Below are positions 59,466 through 61,664 of a stretch of DNA of 61,664 bases, one piece after another. A model generated the notes under the pieces. It saw only the letters and a list, made by a program, of their open reading frames with translations. It had not been told where the DNA came from and made no database searches. How positions within the stretch are numbered: the first letter of the stretch is position 1; every line of letters starts with the position of its first letter. The position numbers were made by a program, and so were the translations under genes. The DNA is from Spirosoma profusum (GTDB taxonomy: Bacteria > Bacteroidota > Bacteroidia > Cytophagales > Spirosomataceae): the NCBI RefSeq assembly GCF_014699005.1, contig NZ_JACWZY010000038.1:1-61664 (forward strand), in the 5' to 3' direction.

Positions 59466-61664
59466 ATGCGAACATGTTTACTGCTCCTACTGGCTCTGAG
59501 CTGGTACACTACCCCTGCGTTTTCTTTTTTGGACGATGAGCCGACCCGGGCCACCCTTCACCCCCCGGTGACGGCCATCCGACCCTTACCCACCAAGCCC
59601 CTCAAGCACAGTCGCCCCCCGCTCTTCCAGGGGAACCCCTTGCCGGTTCGACCGGGCCTGCAGACCCAACCGGTCGGCCTGGCCCTGGCCAGCTATCTCG
59701 CCCCCACGACTAGGCGGCAGGACTCCACCGGCCTGTTAGCCACGGTTACCTTCCCGGTCAAGCCAGCCACCCGGCCCCAGGGCCCCGACCCCATTGGCTT
59801 TCGCCTGCAGGCCAATACACCCCGCCTGCGGCTCGGCGACGAGTTCACCCTGACCATTACCGCCGAGCTGCTGCCCATCCTGCCCAGCCAGCTGTTCTTC
59901 TTTGAGGCCCAGCGCTCCTTTTCGCTGCGGGTGCTGGTGCCCCCGGGCTTTGTGCAGACGGGAGGCACCTATTCCGACTACGTGGGCACGACCCTAAGCC
60001 GGGAGGGCCCCTCGAGCGTCACCTACACCCTGCGGGGGAAACTGACCCAGCCCCTGACCTCGGCCGATTTTACCCTCTTGCGCGGCCCCGCCAACGGCTC
60101 GGCGGGGAGCCTGTTTGAAAAAAAGCAGCTGATCAGCCTGCCGGTCGAGGGCGAGGGGGTGAGCGCCAGTCCGCTCGCCCGGGTGGCGGCGCCCGGCGCC
60201 GACGCCTGTACGCTGAAGAGCCAGCCCGTGCGGCTCAAGTTTGGCCCCACCCTGGGCAAAGCCACCGCCATTACCATCCTCCTCAAAAAGAGCGCATCGA
60301 CCTATGAGTACAGTGGTGACGACCTGATCTTTGCCAAAACCAATGTGGTCCAAACAACCCGAAGCCAGGGGTTTGTCTACATTCGGGATGGCACCAGCAA
60401 CAGCTGCTTTCAACAGATTCCCTACACGCTCCCGGCGGGGGGAGCCACCACGGCGGGCAAACCCGTGACCAATAGTCTGGACTGTGATATTTCGGAGTAC
60501 ATCGAAGTCACCCCGAGTGCCACTGAGATCTGTCCCTCCTCGGCCAGTTTCAGCGCCAGATCGGCCCGCCAGGCCAGTACCGCCCCCAGCTCGGTGACGC
60601 TCACCGTAACGGGCTGCACGGGGATTATTACCTGGACTGACGGTCCTACTATAATTTCCAATACTTCCTCGTCCAACAAGCTGATCGTCTACGCCAGTGG
60701 GAACTACATGGCCACTTGTTTTACCCAGCAATGTCCCGAGCAAACCGATTCCAGTGTGCCGGTGCCGATCGCGCTCAACTGCCCGGGACCTACCTGTACG
60801 CCGGCTACACCGGTGGCCCTGGCGGCGGGACAGGACAATCTTTGTCCGAACCAGACCACCTCGTTAACGGCCACCGGCTGTAACGGGGAAATTAGCTGGG
60901 CGGGCTATACGGGCACCGAAGCCGTTCGAACGAATTTGGGGCCGGGTACGTATACGGTTTACTGCACCACCGATTGTAACAATCCGACGACGAAGAGCTA
61001 TATCATTGGTGGCCTACAGGGGGCCACCCAGGTAAAGTTGGAGGCCGTTGGGAATGTTACCAGTGTATGCCCGGGGGGCGGTACGACCATCCACGCCGAT
61101 GGGTGTTCGGGCAGCGACCTGCAGTGGAGAGACCACCCCGAGTGGGCCACCGAACCCACCCATCCGGTGGGCGTGGGCTCCTATACCGTCATCTGTAGCC
61201 AGACCTGTGGCACCTCGACGGCCATCATCAATATCACCCAAAAGGATGCTAGTACCCAGGTGAGCCTGGGCGCCGATGAGTCGAGTGTTTGTCCGGGGGG
61301 GGAAACCACCATCCACGCCACCAACTGCACCGGCGGCACGCTATCCTGGCGGGATCATGGGGACTGGGGAAGCAATGCTAACCCTACGGTTGGGGTGGGC
61401 TCCTATACGGTAACCTGCAGCCAGACCTGTGGCACCTCGACGACCAGCATCGACATCACCCAAAAGGATGCTAGTACCCAGGTGAGCCTGGGCGCCGATG
61501 AGTCGAGTGTTTGTCCGGGGGGGGAAACCACCATCCACGCCACCAACTGCACCGGCGGCACGCTATCCTGGCGGGATCATGGGGACTGGGGAAGCAATGC
61601 TAACCCTACGGTTGGGGTGGGCTCCTATACGGTAACCTGCAGCCAGACCTGTGGCACCTCGACG
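59466..61664 (+). CDS. Secreted Cys-rich repeat protein, 3' end missing
   Basis: An open frame from ATG 59466 to the end of the window, 733 codons with no stop. Signal peptide MRTCLLLLLALSWYTTPAFS. Residues about 100-320 form an unrecognised domain. From about residue 345 come Cys-rich Ig-like repeats with the motif SVCPGGETTIHATNCTGG, then SYTVTCSQTCGTST; three of these are clear and the last two differ only in their first few bases. GC content is far above the rest of the window. Similar repeat proteins in Cytophagales usually end in a T9SS domain; the end is not visible here. Likely a surface protein. Confidence 0.8.
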   Translation, partial: MRTCLLLLLALSWYTTPAFSFLDDEPTRATLHPPVTAIRPLPTKPLKHSRPPLFQGNPLPVRPGLQTQPVGLALASYLAPTTRRQDSTGLLATVTFPVKPATRPQGPDPIGFRLQANTPRLRLGDEFTLTITAELLPILPSQLFFFEAQRSFSLRVLVPPGFVQTGGTYSDYVGTTLSREGPSSVTYTLRGKLTQPLTSADFTLLRGPANGSAGSLFEKKQLISLPVEGEGVSASPLARVAAPGADACTLKSQPVRLKFGPTLGKATAITILLKKSASTYEYSGDDLIFAKTNVVQTTRSQGFVYIRDGTSNSCFQQIPYTLPAGGATTAGKPVTNSLDCDISEYIEVTPSATEICPSSASFSARSARQASTAPSSVTLTVTGCTGIITWTDGPTIISNTSSSNKLIVYASGNYMATCFTQQCPEQTDSSVPVPIALNCPGPTCTPATPVALAAGQDNLCPNQTTSLTATGCNGEISWAGYTGTEAVRTNLGPGTYTVYCTTDCNNPTTKSYIIGGLQGATQVKLEAVGNVTSVCPGGGTTIHADGCSGSDLQWRDHPEWATEPTHPVGVGSYTVICSQTCGTSTAIINITQKDASTQVSLGADESSVCPGGETTIHATNCTGGTLSWRDHGDWGSNANPTVGVGSYTVTCSQTCGTSTTSIDITQKDASTQVSLGADESSVCPGGETTIHATNCTGGTLSWRDHGDWGSNANPTVGVGSYTVTCSQTCGTST
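61221..61664 (+). repeat. 222-bp tandem repeat at the window end
   Basis: Two units of 222 bp (61221-61442 and 61443-61664), 74 codons each, are identical over at least the last 209 bp; a more diverged unit precedes them. The window ends exactly at the end of a unit. Each unit has a run of eight G. Confidence 0.9.

Overview
This window looks like chromosome from a Bacteroidota species of the Cytophagales, probably Spirosoma or a close relative. The reasons are a type IX secretion (T9SS) sorting domain, LytTR/LytS and propeller-sensor two-component systems, very long secreted Ig-like proteins, a FecR remnant, Bacteroidota-type bestrophin and integrase proteins, and weak Shine-Dalgarno signals. 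Taxonomy is an inference; no rRNA gene or ribosomal protein gene is present.

Layout. (1) 1-9.8 kb is host DNA with small unknown proteins, a bestrophin-type channel, a RibD/DHFR-like reductase, an AraC regulator and a coupled pair encoding an RsbQ-like hydrolase and a PAS histidine kinase. It also holds decayed genes (FecR, VOC). (2) 9.8-26 kb is a symmetric cluster: two huge secreted paralogues point away from a regulatory core (TPR-LuxR membrane regulator, propeller sensor kinase, NarL-type response regulator). (3) 26.3-31.3 kb holds a LytS/LytTR pair, a DoxX-like protein, an acyltransferase-like membrane protein, a VOC protein and two gene remnants (NTF2-like, LytTR). (4) 31.6-37.4 kb is a third giant secreted protein, with a T9SS C-terminal sorting domain.

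(5) About 38.6-57 kb is a visibly AT-richer mobile island. It starts at a 44-bp 3' fragment of tRNA-Phe, beside the tRNA's terminator, next to a tyrosine integrase and an excisionase-like gene. Cargo: a membrane protein and an NTF2-like protein, an XRE regulator divergent from a candidate RiPP pair (62-aa Cys-containing peptide plus radical SAM/SPASM maturase), mobile mystery proteins A and B (HTH and Fic), a two-gene helical-repeat plus PD-(D/E)XK nuclease module, a YhcG/DUF1016 nuclease, a 1264-aa nuclease-STAND NTPase resembling Avs proteins, and a membrane-anchored protein of unknown family. It reads as a defence island. The far attachment site and the intact tRNA-Phe are not visible.

(6) 57.4 kb to the end holds a PKD-domain metzincin-type lipoprotein and the 5' part of a GC-rich, Cys-rich repeat protein that runs off the window. 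The last two 222-bp units of that gene are identical over at least 209 bp and the sequence stops exactly at a unit boundary, as expected for an assembly break in a tandem repeat.

The best candidates for undescribed biology are the radical-SAM/peptide pair, the helical-repeat plus nuclease pair, the STAND nuclease with its convergent membrane partner, a roughly 85-residue two-Cys module that recurs five times in the giant secreted proteins, and strong over-use of the pentamer TACGT/ACGTA in host DNA but not in the island.
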